From Kitasatospora herbaricolor (lineage in GTDB: Bacteria; Actinomycetota; Actinomycetes; Streptomycetales; Streptomycetaceae), in assembly GCF_030813695.1 (NCBI RefSeq), contig NZ_JAUSVA010000002.1, forward strand, positions 4,712,001 through 4,776,000: a DNA stretch of 64,000 nucleotides, read 5' to 3'. Positions 54,057-63,165 of the stretch are shown here, one piece after another. Numbering within the stretch: position 1 is the first letter of the stretch; every line of letters begins with the position of its first letter. The notes under the pieces were generated by a model. It did no database searches and was not told the DNA's origin. It saw only the letters and a program-made list of their open reading frames with translations. Position numbers and translations under genes: made by a program.

Positions 54057-55175
54057 TCACTCCCACTCCCAGCGGATGCCCACCTCGCCGGGCTGCTGGT
54101 CCGGCGACAGCACATGGGCGCTGGCCGAGGCGCCGATCCAGAGCTGTTCGCGCCGCCGGTCCACCTCCTCGCCCGGCGAGCGGTCGTAGCGCTCGCAGTG
54201 CGCGGGCACCGCCGCCGGGTCGAAGTGCACCTGGAGCACGTACTCGCGCACGGGCACCGCGAAGCGCCGCCCGTACACCGTGGTGGGGCCGTCGGACGGG
54301 ATCTCCACCTCGTACTCGAAGACCGTGCTGTCCCCCAGGCCCAGCGGGCGGTCCAGCATCAGCTCGGCCACCACCAGGCCGTTCTCCGGGCGGCGGCGGA
54401 CCCGGCCCAGCCGGGCGTGCCGCACCGAGGTGATCTCGGGGCAGCCGGTCGCGCCCTCGTCCGCCTTGTGCACCACCAGGCAGCGGGCCACCCCGCTCAC
54501 CGTGGCCCGGACCACCTGGCGCATCCGCAGCAGATGGCCGCGGTGCTCGGCGTCCACGTAGTACGCGTCGTGGATGCTGAGCCGCTCCAGCTCGCCGACC
54601 GGCGGCGCGTCCAGCTCGGTGAAGACGTCCGCGATCTGCTGCTGGCCCGGCCAGACGTCCTCGATCCGCAGGCTGCCGGTGGTCGGGGCGGTGGCCCAGC
54701 GGCCGCGCGGACGGGGCGGGCCGAGCAGGGCGGAGAGGCCGTCGTGCGGGAACCCGAGCAGCTCCTCCAGCAGGTGGACGGCGTGCAGCGAGGCGGCCCG
54801 CTCGGGCTGGCTGCGCCCGCGCCGCCAGTAGCTGAGGGTGGTGACGCTGACCCGGACCCCGCGGTCGGCGAGGGCAGCCCTGATCCGGTCCAGGCTGAGG
54901 CCGCTGGCCTCGATGGCGGCGTTCAGGGCCTCGTCGAAGCTGCCGGCCGGGTTGATCCGGGCGACCTGCGGGTGCGCGGCCGCGGGCGCCTCGGCGGCCG
55001 GGCGCTCGGCGGCGCCTGCCGCCGCGGTGCCCGGCTGTCCGGCGGGCGGGAGTTCGGTGGCCGTCGTGTCGGCGGCCGGGGTTCCGTCCGCTCGTGTTCC
55101 GTCCGTCCGCGTTCCGTCGGCCTGCTGTCCGACCAGGCGGAGTCTTGCGGCGTTCTGTGGGAGTTGTGAGCCCAT
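54057..55175 (-). CDS. XRE-type helix-turn-helix regulator with C-terminal sensing domain
   Basis: A 372-residue protein. Residues 1-70 are low-complexity Thr/Asp/Gly/Ala sequence with RTDGTRADGT repeats. An HTH follows (about 80-130; LSLDRIRAALADRGVRVSV, LSYWRRGRSQPER). The C-terminal 220 residues are a beta-rich domain (DAYYVDAEHRGHLLRMRQVV, GCPEITSVRHARLGRVRR, STVFEYEVEIPSDGPTTVYG) without a named family that I recognise. The ATG at 55175 has GGGGAAGG upstream. The target is unknown; no neighbour suggests one strongly. Confidence 0.75.
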   Translation of the reverse strand: MGSQLPQNAARLRLVGQQADGTRTDGTRADGTPAADTTATELPPAGQPGTAAAGAAERPAAEAPAAAHPQVARINPAGSFDEALNAAIEASGLSLDRIRAALADRGVRVSVTTLSYWRRGRSQPERAASLHAVHLLEELLGFPHDGLSALLGPPRPRGRWATAPTTGSLRIEDVWPGQQQIADVFTELDAPPVGELERLSIHDAYYVDAEHRGHLLRMRQVVRATVSGVARCLVVHKADEGATGCPEITSVRHARLGRVRRRPENGLVVAELMLDRPLGLGDSTVFEYEVEIPSDGPTTVYGRRFAVPVREYVLQVHFDPAAVPAHCERYDRSPGEEVDRRREQLWIGASASAHVLSPDQQPGEVGIRWEWE

Positions 55176-55385
55176 CCGGATACCTTCCCCACCAAGCGAG
55201 TTCGGCGGGACCGGCCCGCTGCCGGTATGCGCTGGGAGCCGCGTATCACCGAGCTGTGGGAACCCTACGCACGGTCGAGAGGGTACGTCATCCACCGCGC
55301 GTATGACAGTGGTCACGGTAGGGGACCGCCGGATGGCGGGGAGGGCCTCCCCGCGGCGGCCGGTGCCCGGGCGGGCCGGCCGCAC

Positions 55386-55431
55386 GGCGCACCGCCGGGG
55401 CGGGCCGGTGGGCCCGCCCCGGCGGTGCGCC
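55386..55431 (-). terminator. Strong terminator of the sedolisin gene
   Basis: A perfect 21-bp stem (55386-55406 with 55411-55431) with a GGTG loop, 25 bp past the sedolisin stop on the minus strand. Confidence 0.85.
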
Positions 55432-55456
55432 GGTGGATCTCAGGAGGTCAGGGACC

Positions 55457-57877
55457 TCAGGAGGTGGTGACCGCCGCGTCGTCGACGACGAAGCTGGTCT
55501 GCAGCGAGGAGTCCTCGACGCCGGTGAACTTCAGGGTCACGCTCTGGCCGGCGAAGGCCGAGAGGTCGAAGGACTTCTGCACGTAGCCGGTCGCCGCGTC
55601 GGCGTTGGAGTACGTGGCCAGGGTGGTGGAGCCGGCCTGGACGGTCAGCTTGTCGTAGGCGGTGGTGCCGGTCTCCGAGGTGGCGATGTGCACCCAGAAG
55701 GAGAAGGTCGCCTTGCAGCCGGCCGGGACGGTGACGGTCTGCGACACGGTGTCGGTGTGCGCCGAGCCGTAGCCGTCCATCCAGGCCTTCCAGGAGCCGG
55801 AGTGCGCGGCCTGGCCGGAGCTGTTGTCGACCACGCCGGTGGAGGCCGTCCAGGGCGCCGCCGTGCCGGTCTCGAAGCCCGCGTTGCCGAGCAGCTGGGC
55901 CGGGGTGCAGGTGCTGGTGCCGCCGACGGTCCAGGTGAACGAGGCGGTGCCGGTGGCGTTGGTGGTGTCCTTCGCCGTCACGGTGACGTTGTAGGTGCCG
56001 GCCGCGGTCGGGGTGCCGGTGATCCTGCCGGTGCCGGCGTTGACGGTCAGGCCGGTGGGCAGGCCGGAGGCGCTCCAGGTCAGGGTCTGGCCGCCGGCGC
56101 TGTCGGAGCCGCTGAGCTGCAGGCTGACGGCGGTGCCGGTGGCGGTGCTCTGGTTGCCCGGGTTGGTGACCGTCACGGTGTTGCCGGTCTGCGTGCCGCC
56201 GAGCAGGGCGGTGGTCAGCGCGTCGGCGACCGGGCTGCCCCAGCCGGTGACCTGGTCGTAGCCGGCCTTGGTGGAGAAGTCCTGGTTCTTGCCGGTGACG
56301 GTGTCGTGGAAGGCGCCGGCGTAGCCGCTGCCGTTGGCGACGGTGTACAGCTTGGGGGAGGCCTCGCCGAGCACCGGCTTGCCGGCCGCCCCGGCCTTCT
56401 GGTTGAACAGCGCGGCGTAGCCGGACCAGAGCGGCGCGGCGGCGCTGGTGCCGCCGTAGACCTGCCAGCCGCCGGTGGTGTAGATGGCGAAGCCGCTGGC
56501 CGGGTCGGCGTTGGAGGCGACGTCCGGGACGGTGCGCATGGTGCCGGTGACGCCGGTGCCGGTCTGCCAGGACGGCTTGCCGAACACGGTGGAGACGCCG
56601 CCGCCGGCGGTGCTCCAGGCGCTCTCCGAGGAGTAGCTGGTGCCGGAGACCTTGAGGTTGGTGCCGCCGACGCCGGTCTGGTGGGGGCTGGACGCCGGGA
56701 AGTCGACGGCCTTCACGGAGGAGCCGCTGGTGGAGCGGGTGCAGTCGCGCGAGCCGTCGTCACCCGAGGCCGAGAAGATCGAGATGCCCTGGGCGGCGGC
56801 CTGCTTGAAGGAGTTGTCGACCGCCGTCATGGAGGCGGCGGTGGTGTCCGGCTCGCAGGAGCCCCAGGAGATGGAGATGACCGAGACCAGGTTGTCCGAG
56901 ACGATCTTGGCGGCCATGTCGATCTCGCCCTGGTCGCTGTTGGGGGCCTCGTAGACCAACTGGGTCGCCTTGGGGGCGACGCCGCGCACGATCTCGCTGT
57001 CCAGCTCGACCTCGCCCTGGCCGTCGCCGGGCGCCGAGTCGTAGTTCGCGCCGTCCACCGACACGGTGGTGACGGCCGGGCCGGTCAGCCCGTACTGGGT
57101 GTCGTAGGTCTTCAGGTTCGCGGACTTGTAGCCGTCGAACTCCCAGAGCGCCACCTTGGTGCCGGTGCCGTCCGCGCCCATCGAGTTCAGCTTGTAGGCG
57201 CCGTCGTACTGGCCGGGCCCGAAGCCGCTCGGGGTCGCGTTCGGGGCGGCGGCCGCGGTGGCGTTCTGCGGCTTCGCCAGTCGGGTGGTGCGCACGGTGT
57301 GGTTGTTCAGGCCGGATATGCCCTGGACGACGTCGGCCAGGTCGGCCGGCACCGAGGCGGCGGCGTCGTTGGCGAAGAAGGTCCGCTGCTGCAGCGGGTC
57401 GAGGTAGGCGCTCTCGTGGGTGCCGAAGGCCTTGGCGATCTGCTCGGCGGTGCCCTGGGCGTTCACCACCTGGCGGTTGTCGCTGACGCTCGCGACGGTC
57501 AGGCCCTGGGACTTCAGGTAGCCCTTCACCTGCTCCACGGCGGCCTGGGTCGGGCCGTAGCGGGCGGTGAACTGGGCGGGCGTCAGGTACTTGCCGTACT
57601 CGGGCGAACCGGGGGTGGCGACCGCGGTGAGGAAGCGGTCCAGGCCGGCGGTGTCGCGCAGCTTGAGGCTGACGGCCACCGAGAGCTGCTGGGCGGCGGG
57701 GACGTCGCCCTTCTTCTCGGAGCGCGCGACCGCCGGGGTGACGGTGTCGGGCAGCGCGACCCGGGAGGCGGTGGCGTTCGGGGCGGGGGCGGCCTGGGCG
57801 GCGGTGATTCCCAGCGACAGCGCGGTCAACGGCAGGACGGTCAGGGCCGCGGCAAGGGCGAGCGGGCGGGGGCGCAC
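55457..57877 (-). CDS. Secreted sedolisin-type (S53) serine-carboxyl protease
   Basis: An 806-residue secreted protease. Signal peptide about 1-30 (cleavage near AAQA), activation prodomain (about 40-200, KYLTPAQFTARYGPT), then the S53 catalytic domain (about 215-560) with Glu289 and Asp293 (EVELDSEI), Asp373 (SGDDGS) and Ser478 (GGTSAAAPLW), and the calcium-site region TGWGSP. The C-terminus adds a putative Ig domain (about 565-660) and a carbohydrate-binding-like domain (about 665-806). Sedolisins work at acid pH. GTG start at 57877 with AGGAGGAG upstream. Confidence 0.95.
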   Translation of the reverse strand: MRPRPLALAAALTVLPLTALSLGITAAQAAPAPNATASRVALPDTVTPAVARSEKKGDVPAAQQLSVAVSLKLRDTAGLDRFLTAVATPGSPEYGKYLTPAQFTARYGPTQAAVEQVKGYLKSQGLTVASVSDNRQVVNAQGTAEQIAKAFGTHESAYLDPLQQRTFFANDAAASVPADLADVVQGISGLNNHTVRTTRLAKPQNATAAAAPNATPSGFGPGQYDGAYKLNSMGADGTGTKVALWEFDGYKSANLKTYDTQYGLTGPAVTTVSVDGANYDSAPGDGQGEVELDSEIVRGVAPKATQLVYEAPNSDQGEIDMAAKIVSDNLVSVISISWGSCEPDTTAASMTAVDNSFKQAAAQGISIFSASGDDGSRDCTRSTSGSSVKAVDFPASSPHQTGVGGTNLKVSGTSYSSESAWSTAGGGVSTVFGKPSWQTGTGVTGTMRTVPDVASNADPASGFAIYTTGGWQVYGGTSAAAPLWSGYAALFNQKAGAAGKPVLGEASPKLYTVANGSGYAGAFHDTVTGKNQDFSTKAGYDQVTGWGSPVADALTTALLGGTQTGNTVTVTNPGNQSTATGTAVSLQLSGSDSAGGQTLTWSASGLPTGLTVNAGTGRITGTPTAAGTYNVTVTAKDTTNATGTASFTWTVGGTSTCTPAQLLGNAGFETGTAAPWTASTGVVDNSSGQAAHSGSWKAWMDGYGSAHTDTVSQTVTVPAGCKATFSFWVHIATSETGTTAYDKLTVQAGSTTLATYSNADAATGYVQKSFDLSAFAGQSVTLKFTGVEDSSLQTSFVVDDAAVTTS

Positions 57878-58325
57878 GGGCTCCTCCTCTGGCCGGCTGT
57901 GGGGGCCGGCAGGGACTGGGCGTTCCGGGTTCGAAAACGCTTGCTAGAACATCCCAGAGGGCGTGCGGGAATTGGCTCATGGCCGAGCAATTCATTACTA
58001 AAGAACAGTCAAGTGTGGACGCGCCGGGCAGAAACAGAATGGGCGTCAGTCCATACAGTGAATGGCTGTCGATGCGTCATCTGCGCAGATCACAGCGGTT
58101 GGTGAGGTGTAGCGGAATTGGTCTGGCCCAATTCGCGCAGAGCGAACGGGACTTCTCCTGGCATTCTGTCCCGGTGCGGGTGCCGTGAATTGGGGCCGGG
58201 TCGGCGGGAGAATCGGTCCGCCGCATCGGGAAGTGCGCACCGCCGTTCGCACCCGTGCTTCCCGGCGCCCCGCGGGCATGCCGGCGGGCGGGCCGGGGCC
58301 GCCGCCCCGGGCCCGCCGCGCGGGA
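57878..58325. other. Intergenic region upstream of the sedolisin gene
   Basis: 448 bp with lower GC content around 57950-58160. It must contain the sedolisin promoter. AAACGCTT at 57935-57942 resembles the core of LacI-family operators. I see no gene in it. Confidence 0.4.
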
Positions 58326-59837
58326 TCAGTCGTCCGAGGGAGCGCCCAGCCAGTGCGCCAGGGCGGCGCGCAGCTCGCCCCGGCTCGGGTCGACGGCGGC
58401 CCAGGCGGCGTAGCCGTCCGGGCGCACCAGCAGGACGGTGTCGCGGAGCTTGCCGTGCGGGTCGGCGGGGGCGGCGGTGACCACCCGGTCCGCCCACGGG
58501 TCGGCGGCGGACAGCTCGTCGTTGCTGATCAGGACGAACCGGCCGGTCCGCAGGGCCTCGTAGAGGCGGCCGGGGCCGCCCGTGCGGCCGTCCGCCGTGC
58601 CCTCGGCCGGGTACAGCCCGGTCAGCCGCAGGTCCGGCACCCGGCGGCCGGCCAGCGGGTGGGAGTCCTTCGGGGCCGGGTACTTGATGCCGATGCCGGA
58701 GACGCTGCGGGCGCCCTTGGCGGCGACCGGTCCGAGGCCGTCGGCGAAGGAGGTCAGCGCGGAGCGCAGGGCCCGGGTGGGGCCGGAGCGGGCCAGCGCG
58801 AGCCGGACCAGCGCGCCGGAGGTGCGCAGCACGGTCCGGCCGACCGGGTGGCGCTCGGTCTGGTAGGTGTCCAGCAGGGCGTCGGGGGCCCAGCCCTGGA
58901 CGGCGGCGGCGAGCTTCCAGGAGAGGTTGGCGGCGTCCTGCAGGCCCGTGTTCATGCCCTGGCCGCCGGCCGGGGAGTGGCAGTGCGCCGCGTCGCCCGC
59001 CAGGAACACCCGCCCGGAGCGGTAGTTGGGCGCCTGCCGTTCGTCGCTGTGGAAGCGCGAGGACCAGCGGGCGTCGTGCAGGCCGTAGTCCTCGCCGAGC
59101 GCCCGGCGGGTGATGTCGGCGATCTCGCTCAGGTTGACCGGGGCGCTGTCCGGGAGCCGGCGGGCGCGGTCCCAGGCGATCACCCGGTACCAGCCGTCCC
59201 CGAAGGGCGCGAGGAAGGCGAAGCCGTTCTCGTTGGCGCCGACCGTCAGGACGTCCTCGGGGGTGCGCTCCAGCCGGACGTCGGCCAGCAGCACGGAGTC
59301 GACCACCGACTCGCCGGGGAACGGGATGCCCAGCAGGTCGCGGACGGTGCTGTGGACACCGTCGGTGCCGACCGCGTAGCGGGCCCGGTGGACCGTCCTG
59401 GCGTCCCCCTCGCCGGTCTCGATCCGCACGCCCTCGGCGTCCTGGCGCAGGCCGGTCACCTCGACGCCGCGCAGGATCGTCGCGCCCGCCTTCAGGGCCC
59501 GCTCCTGCAGCAGCCGCTCGGTGTTGGACTGCGGGGTGATCAGGACGAACGGGAAACGGGTGGGCAGCGCGCCGAGCTCGATCCGCAGCCGTCCGAACAG
59601 GCGCAGCGAGGAGAGCGGGGCGCCGGTGGCGATCAGGTCGTCCGCCAGCCCCCTGGCGTCGAGCTGCTCCAGGGTCCGGGCGTGCACGGTGAAGGCCCTG
59701 GTGAGGTTGGACTCGCTGCCGCGCTTCTCCAGCACCGTGACCCGGACGCCGGCGTTGGCCAGATCGCCGGCCAGCAGGAGCCCGGTCGGTCCGGCTCCGA
59801 CGATCAGGACATCGGAGCTGAGCTGCTTCTCGGTCAT
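58326..59837 (-). CDS. FAD-dependent aromatic monooxygenase (PheA/TfdB group)
   Basis: A 503-residue class A flavoprotein hydroxylase. Motifs: FAD-binding GAGPTG (14-19), Arg/DG motif YAVGTDGVHSTVR and the GD motif VFLAGDAAHCHSPAGGQGMNTG; a thioredoxin-like C-terminal domain (about 385-503) is present as in the PheA/TfdB and polyketide-tailoring enzymes. It should insert one oxygen atom into an aromatic or phenolic substrate with NAD(P)H. No pathway genes lie beside it, so the substrate is unknown; a rifampicin-monooxygenase-like role is another possibility. ATG start at 59837 with GGGAG upstream. Confidence 0.9.
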   Translation of the reverse strand: MTEKQLSSDVLIVGAGPTGLLLAGDLANAGVRVTVLEKRGSESNLTRAFTVHARTLEQLDARGLADDLIATGAPLSSLRLFGRLRIELGALPTRFPFVLITPQSNTERLLQERALKAGATILRGVEVTGLRQDAEGVRIETGEGDARTVHRARYAVGTDGVHSTVRDLLGIPFPGESVVDSVLLADVRLERTPEDVLTVGANENGFAFLAPFGDGWYRVIAWDRARRLPDSAPVNLSEIADITRRALGEDYGLHDARWSSRFHSDERQAPNYRSGRVFLAGDAAHCHSPAGGQGMNTGLQDAANLSWKLAAAVQGWAPDALLDTYQTERHPVGRTVLRTSGALVRLALARSGPTRALRSALTSFADGLGPVAAKGARSVSGIGIKYPAPKDSHPLAGRRVPDLRLTGLYPAEGTADGRTGGPGRLYEALRTGRFVLISNDELSAADPWADRVVTAAPADPHGKLRDTVLLVRPDGYAAWAAVDPSRGELRAALAHWLGAPSDD

Positions 59838-59938
59838 ATGTCATCTCCCGGCGGTGGGACGAGGGTGGGAGCGAGTTCTCAGCGCTCTCTCAGCCTCCCA
59901 TCATCGCGGCCCCATCGGGGCCTGTGAATCTCCGAATC

Positions 59939-61207
59939 ATGACTCAGCCCGCAACATCCGAGACCGACCGTGACGCCGGCCCCGCGCACGCCGGCGCCTC
60001 CCCCTCCGGCGGCTTCCGCCCCGGCGCGCCGGGGCGGACCGCGACCAAGCTGGTCGAGGTGGTCGTGCCGGTCCACAACGAGGAGCACGTGCTGGAGAGC
60101 TGCGTGCGCAAGCTGCACGCCTATCTCGACGAGACCTTCCCCTACGACTACCGGATCACGGTGGCCGACAATGCCAGCATCGACGGTACCTGGGCCGTGG
60201 CCTGCGCCTTGGCGGCCGAGATTCCGCAGGTCAGGGCGGTGCACCTGGATCTGAAGGGCCGGGGCCGGGCGCTGCGGCAGGTCTGGGGCGACAGCGCCGC
60301 CGACGTGGTGGCGTACATGGACGTCGACCTGTCCACCGGGCTGGAGGCGTTCCTGCCGCTGGTCGCGCCGCTGCTGTCGGGGCACAGCGACCTGGCGATC
60401 GGGAGCCGGCTGCACCGGGGCTCGGCGGTGGTGCGCGGGCCCAAGCGGGAGTTCATCTCGCGCACCTACAACGTGCTGCTGCGGGCCACCATGGCGGCGA
60501 AGTTCTCGGACGCGCAGTGCGGCTTCAAGGCGGCCAGGACGGACGTGGTGCAGCGGCTGCTGGCCGAGGTGGAGGACAACGCCTGGTTCTTCGACACCGA
60601 GCTGCTGCTGCTGGCCGAGCGGTCGGGCCTGCGGATCCACGAGGTGCCGGTGGACTGGGTGGACGACCCGGACAGCCGGGTGGACATCGTCCGGACGGTG
60701 CTGGACGACCTGAAGGGGATGGCCCGGGTGGCCCGCCGCTCGCTGTCCGGCGCGACCCGGCTGCCGGTGCCGCCGAGGGTCCGCCAGGCCCGGCTGGCGC
60801 CCGGCCTGGGCTGGCAGTTGGCGAGCTTCGCGGTGGTCGGCACGCTCTCCACCCTGGCGTACGTACTGCTGTACCTGGGGATGCGTCAGCTGATGCCGGC
60901 GCTGGTGGCGAACGCGCTGGCGCTGGCGGTGACGGCGGTGGCGAACACCGCCCTCAACCGGCGCTTCACCTTCGGGGTGACCGGCAGCCGGGACGCCCTG
61001 AAGCACCAGGTCGAGGGCGGGATCGCGTTCCTGGTCGGGCTGGGCCTGAGCAGCGGTGCGATCGCCCTGCTCGGGGTGGTGCAGCCGCAGGCCCGGCACG
61101 GCGCCGAGCTGGCCGCCCTGGTGGCGGCGAACGCGCTGGCCACCCTGGTGCGGTTCGTGCTGCTGCGGGTCTGGGTCTTCAGCCCCGGGCGGGCGGCCCG
61201 GGGCTGA
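59939..61207 (+). CDS. GT2 glycosyltransferase fused to a GtrA-like membrane domain
   Basis: A 422-residue protein. The GT-A domain (about 30-255) begins VEVVVPVHNEEHVLESCV and has the DxD metal site in AYMDVDLSTG, QCGFKAAR and FFDTELLLLAERSGL. A C-terminal GtrA-like domain (about 285-415) has four membrane spans (LASFAVVGTLSTLAYVLLYL and ANTALNRRFTFGV). DPM1/GtrB-like enzymes attach sugars to polyprenyl phosphate and GtrA flips them. The start is uncertain: ATG at 59939 or GTG at 59924, neither with a good ribosome-binding site. It converges on paaN. Confidence 0.9.
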   Translation: MTQPATSETDRDAGPAHAGASPSGGFRPGAPGRTATKLVEVVVPVHNEEHVLESCVRKLHAYLDETFPYDYRITVADNASIDGTWAVACALAAEIPQVRAVHLDLKGRGRALRQVWGDSAADVVAYMDVDLSTGLEAFLPLVAPLLSGHSDLAIGSRLHRGSAVVRGPKREFISRTYNVLLRATMAAKFSDAQCGFKAARTDVVQRLLAEVEDNAWFFDTELLLLAERSGLRIHEVPVDWVDDPDSRVDIVRTVLDDLKGMARVARRSLSGATRLPVPPRVRQARLAPGLGWQLASFAVVGTLSTLAYVLLYLGMRQLMPALVANALALAVTAVANTALNRRFTFGVTGSRDALKHQVEGGIAFLVGLGLSSGAIALLGVVQPQARHGAELAALVAANALATLVRFVLLRVWVFSPGRAARG

Positions 61208-61225
61208 GGAGCGGGGCTGCGCCCC
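61181..61225. terminator. Overlapping terminators between converging genes
   Basis: A 10-bp stem (61181-61190 with 61196-61205) overlaps the last codons of the glycosyltransferase gene; a smaller GGGGC-TGC-GCCCC hairpin follows at 61213-61225, before the paaN stop. Confidence 0.6.
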
Positions 61226-61227
61226 GG

Positions 61228-62928
61228 TCAGACGTGGCGGCGGACCTCGACGGTGCGGAACCGGTTGCTGACGAAGGCCGCGTCGCAGTACGCCGAGTTG
61301 GCGGCCGGGTTGGCGCCGGTGCCGTGCAGGTCGGAGAAGGCGGCGGTCTGGTTGGCGAAGACGCCGCCGGTGAGGTTGAGCGACAGCGAGACGCCCGCGT
61401 CCAGGGCGGCCTCGACCAGCGCGGCCTCGACCTCCGGGTCGACGGTGTAGCCGGCCGCCGTCATGGCGCCCTGCTCGCGCACGGTGCGGCGGAGCAGGTC
61501 GACGGCGGCCTCGGTGGACTCCACGGCGACGGCGAAGGAGACCGGCCCGAAGCACTCGGTGAGGAAGGCGGCCCGGTCGTCCGGCTTGTCGGCGTCCGCC
61601 TTGACCAACGCGGGGGTGCGGACGGTCGCGGCGGGGAAGTCGGGGGAGGTGACGACCCGGGGGGCCAGGGCCAGCTCGCCGTACTCGCCGCCGGCGGCCT
61701 GCACGGTGCGCTGGAGCACCCCGGGATTGACCACGGCGCCGAGGACGGCGGCGGCCTTGGCGTCGTCCGCGAGCAGGCCCTCCACGGCTGCCGCCAGGTC
61801 GGCGACCACCTCGTCGTAGGACTTGTCGCCCTGGTCGGTGCGGACGCCGGTGCGCGGGATCAGCAGGTTCTGCGGGGTGGTGCACATCTGGCCGCTGTAC
61901 AGCGAGAGGGAGAAGGCCAGGTTGCCCAGCATGCCCCGGTAGTCGTCGGTGGAGTCGATCACCACCGTGTTGACGCCGGCCTTCTCGGTGTAGACCTGGG
62001 CCTGCCGGGCGTTCTCCTCCAGCCAGTCGCCGAAGGCGGTGGAGCCGGTGTAGTCGATCAGCTTCACCTCGGGCCGCACGGCCAGCACCTTGGCGAGGGC
62101 GGCGCCCTCGTGCTCGGCGGCCAGGCAGACCAGGTTGGGGTCGAACCCGGCCTCGGCGAGGACCTCGCGGGCGATCCGCACGGTGAGCGCCAGCGGCAGC
62201 ACGGCGCGCGGGTGCGGCTTGACCAGGACGGGGTTGCCGGTGGCGAGCGAGGCGAACAGGCCGGGGTAGCCGTTCCAGGTGGGGAAGGTGTTGCAGCCGA
62301 TCAGCAGGGCGATGCCGCGCGGTACGACGGTGAACTCCTTGGACATCCGCAGCGGGTCGCGCTTGCCCTGCGGCTTGGTCCAGTCGGCCCGCAGCGGGAG
62401 CCTGGTCTGCTCGGCGTAGGCGTACGCGACGGCCTCCAGGCCGCGGTCCTGGGCGTGCGGGCCGCCGGCCTGGAAGGCCATCCCGTAGGCCTGGCCGGTG
62501 GTGTGCATCACGACCTGGGCGAACTCGTGCGAGCGGGCGTTGATCCGGGCCAGGATCTCCAGGCAGAGCGCCGCGCGGGCGGCCGGGCCGGCCGCGGCCC
62601 AGCCGGGACGGGCCGCCTGCAGGGCGGCGATCAGCGCGTCCGGCGCGGAGTGCGGGTAACTGATGCCCAGCTCGATGCCGTACGGGGAGGCCTCGCCGCC
62701 GACCGGGTCGCCGTTGGTGGGCTGACCCTCGACGGTGAAGGGCCGGCCGAGCAGGGCGTCGAAGGCGGCCTTGCCGTCCGCGGCGCCGCTCTCGCCGTAG
62801 GCCTTGGGGAACTCGGGGTACGGCGACCAGTAGTCGCGTTCGGTGATGGCGGTGAGCGCCCGGTTCAGGGTGTCCTGGTGACGTTCGACGAGTTCGGCGA
62901 CGAGGGGGTGGGTGACCGCAGCAGCCAT
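61228..62928 (-). CDS. paaN: Phenylacetic acid degradation protein PaaN (aldehyde dehydrogenase family)
   Basis: A 566-residue protein of the PaaN/aldehyde dehydrogenase superfamily, linked to ring opening or aldehyde oxidation in phenylacetate breakdown. Visible blocks: DYWSPYPEFPKAYGE near the N-terminus, PRGIALLIGCNTFPTWNGYPGLFA, LVKPHPRAVLPLALTVRIARE, YTGSTAFGDWLEENA and catalytic-cysteine region LYSGQMCTTPQNLLIP. The ATG at 62928 has GAGGAG at good spacing. No other paa gene is in the window. A palindromic TetR-type operator lies 45 bp upstream. Confidence 0.93.
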   Translation of the reverse strand: MAAAVTHPLVAELVERHQDTLNRALTAITERDYWSPYPEFPKAYGESGAADGKAAFDALLGRPFTVEGQPTNGDPVGGEASPYGIELGISYPHSAPDALIAALQAARPGWAAAGPAARAALCLEILARINARSHEFAQVVMHTTGQAYGMAFQAGGPHAQDRGLEAVAYAYAEQTRLPLRADWTKPQGKRDPLRMSKEFTVVPRGIALLIGCNTFPTWNGYPGLFASLATGNPVLVKPHPRAVLPLALTVRIAREVLAEAGFDPNLVCLAAEHEGAALAKVLAVRPEVKLIDYTGSTAFGDWLEENARQAQVYTEKAGVNTVVIDSTDDYRGMLGNLAFSLSLYSGQMCTTPQNLLIPRTGVRTDQGDKSYDEVVADLAAAVEGLLADDAKAAAVLGAVVNPGVLQRTVQAAGGEYGELALAPRVVTSPDFPAATVRTPALVKADADKPDDRAAFLTECFGPVSFAVAVESTEAAVDLLRRTVREQGAMTAAGYTVDPEVEAALVEAALDAGVSLSLNLTGGVFANQTAAFSDLHGTGANPAANSAYCDAAFVSNRFRTVEVRRHV

Positions 62929-62972
62929 TGGTGCGCTCCTCGGAGGAGGCGGACGGGACACGTCACAGAGTA

Positions 62973-62986
62973 ACCGAACGATCGGT
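62973..62986. promoter_or_regulatory. PaaR-like TetR-family operator upstream of paaN
   Basis: ACCGAACGATCGGT matches the core ACCGNNCGNNCGGT that I recall for actinobacterial PaaR, the TetR-family repressor of phenylacetate genes relieved by phenylacetyl-CoA. It lies 45 bp before the paaN start codon, a position fit for repression. Confidence 0.65.
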
Positions 62987-63109
62987 CGGCTCAAGGGGTT
63001 CGGCGGGCCCCTTTCCCCGGACCGGCCCGCCGGGGCCCCCTCCCGCACCGGCCGCGGGCCGCACCGGCCGCCTCCCGCACCGACGGCCGCGGGGCCGCCG
63101 GGCACGACG

Positions 63110-63139
63110 ACGCCCCGGCCGGGTGTCCGGCCGGGGCGT
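63110..63139 (-). terminator. Terminator after the partial membrane-protein gene
   Basis: A 13-bp perfect stem (63110-63122 with 63127-63139) with a GTGT loop lies 26 bp beyond the stop codon on the minus strand. Confidence 0.75.
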
Positions 63140-63165
63140 GGCGGTGCGCGGTGGTCGGGCCCGGG

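Noticed and set aside
58270..58325. GC-rich inverted repeat as terminator of the monooxygenase gene
   Set aside because: The two arms have several mismatches and I could not define a clean stem.
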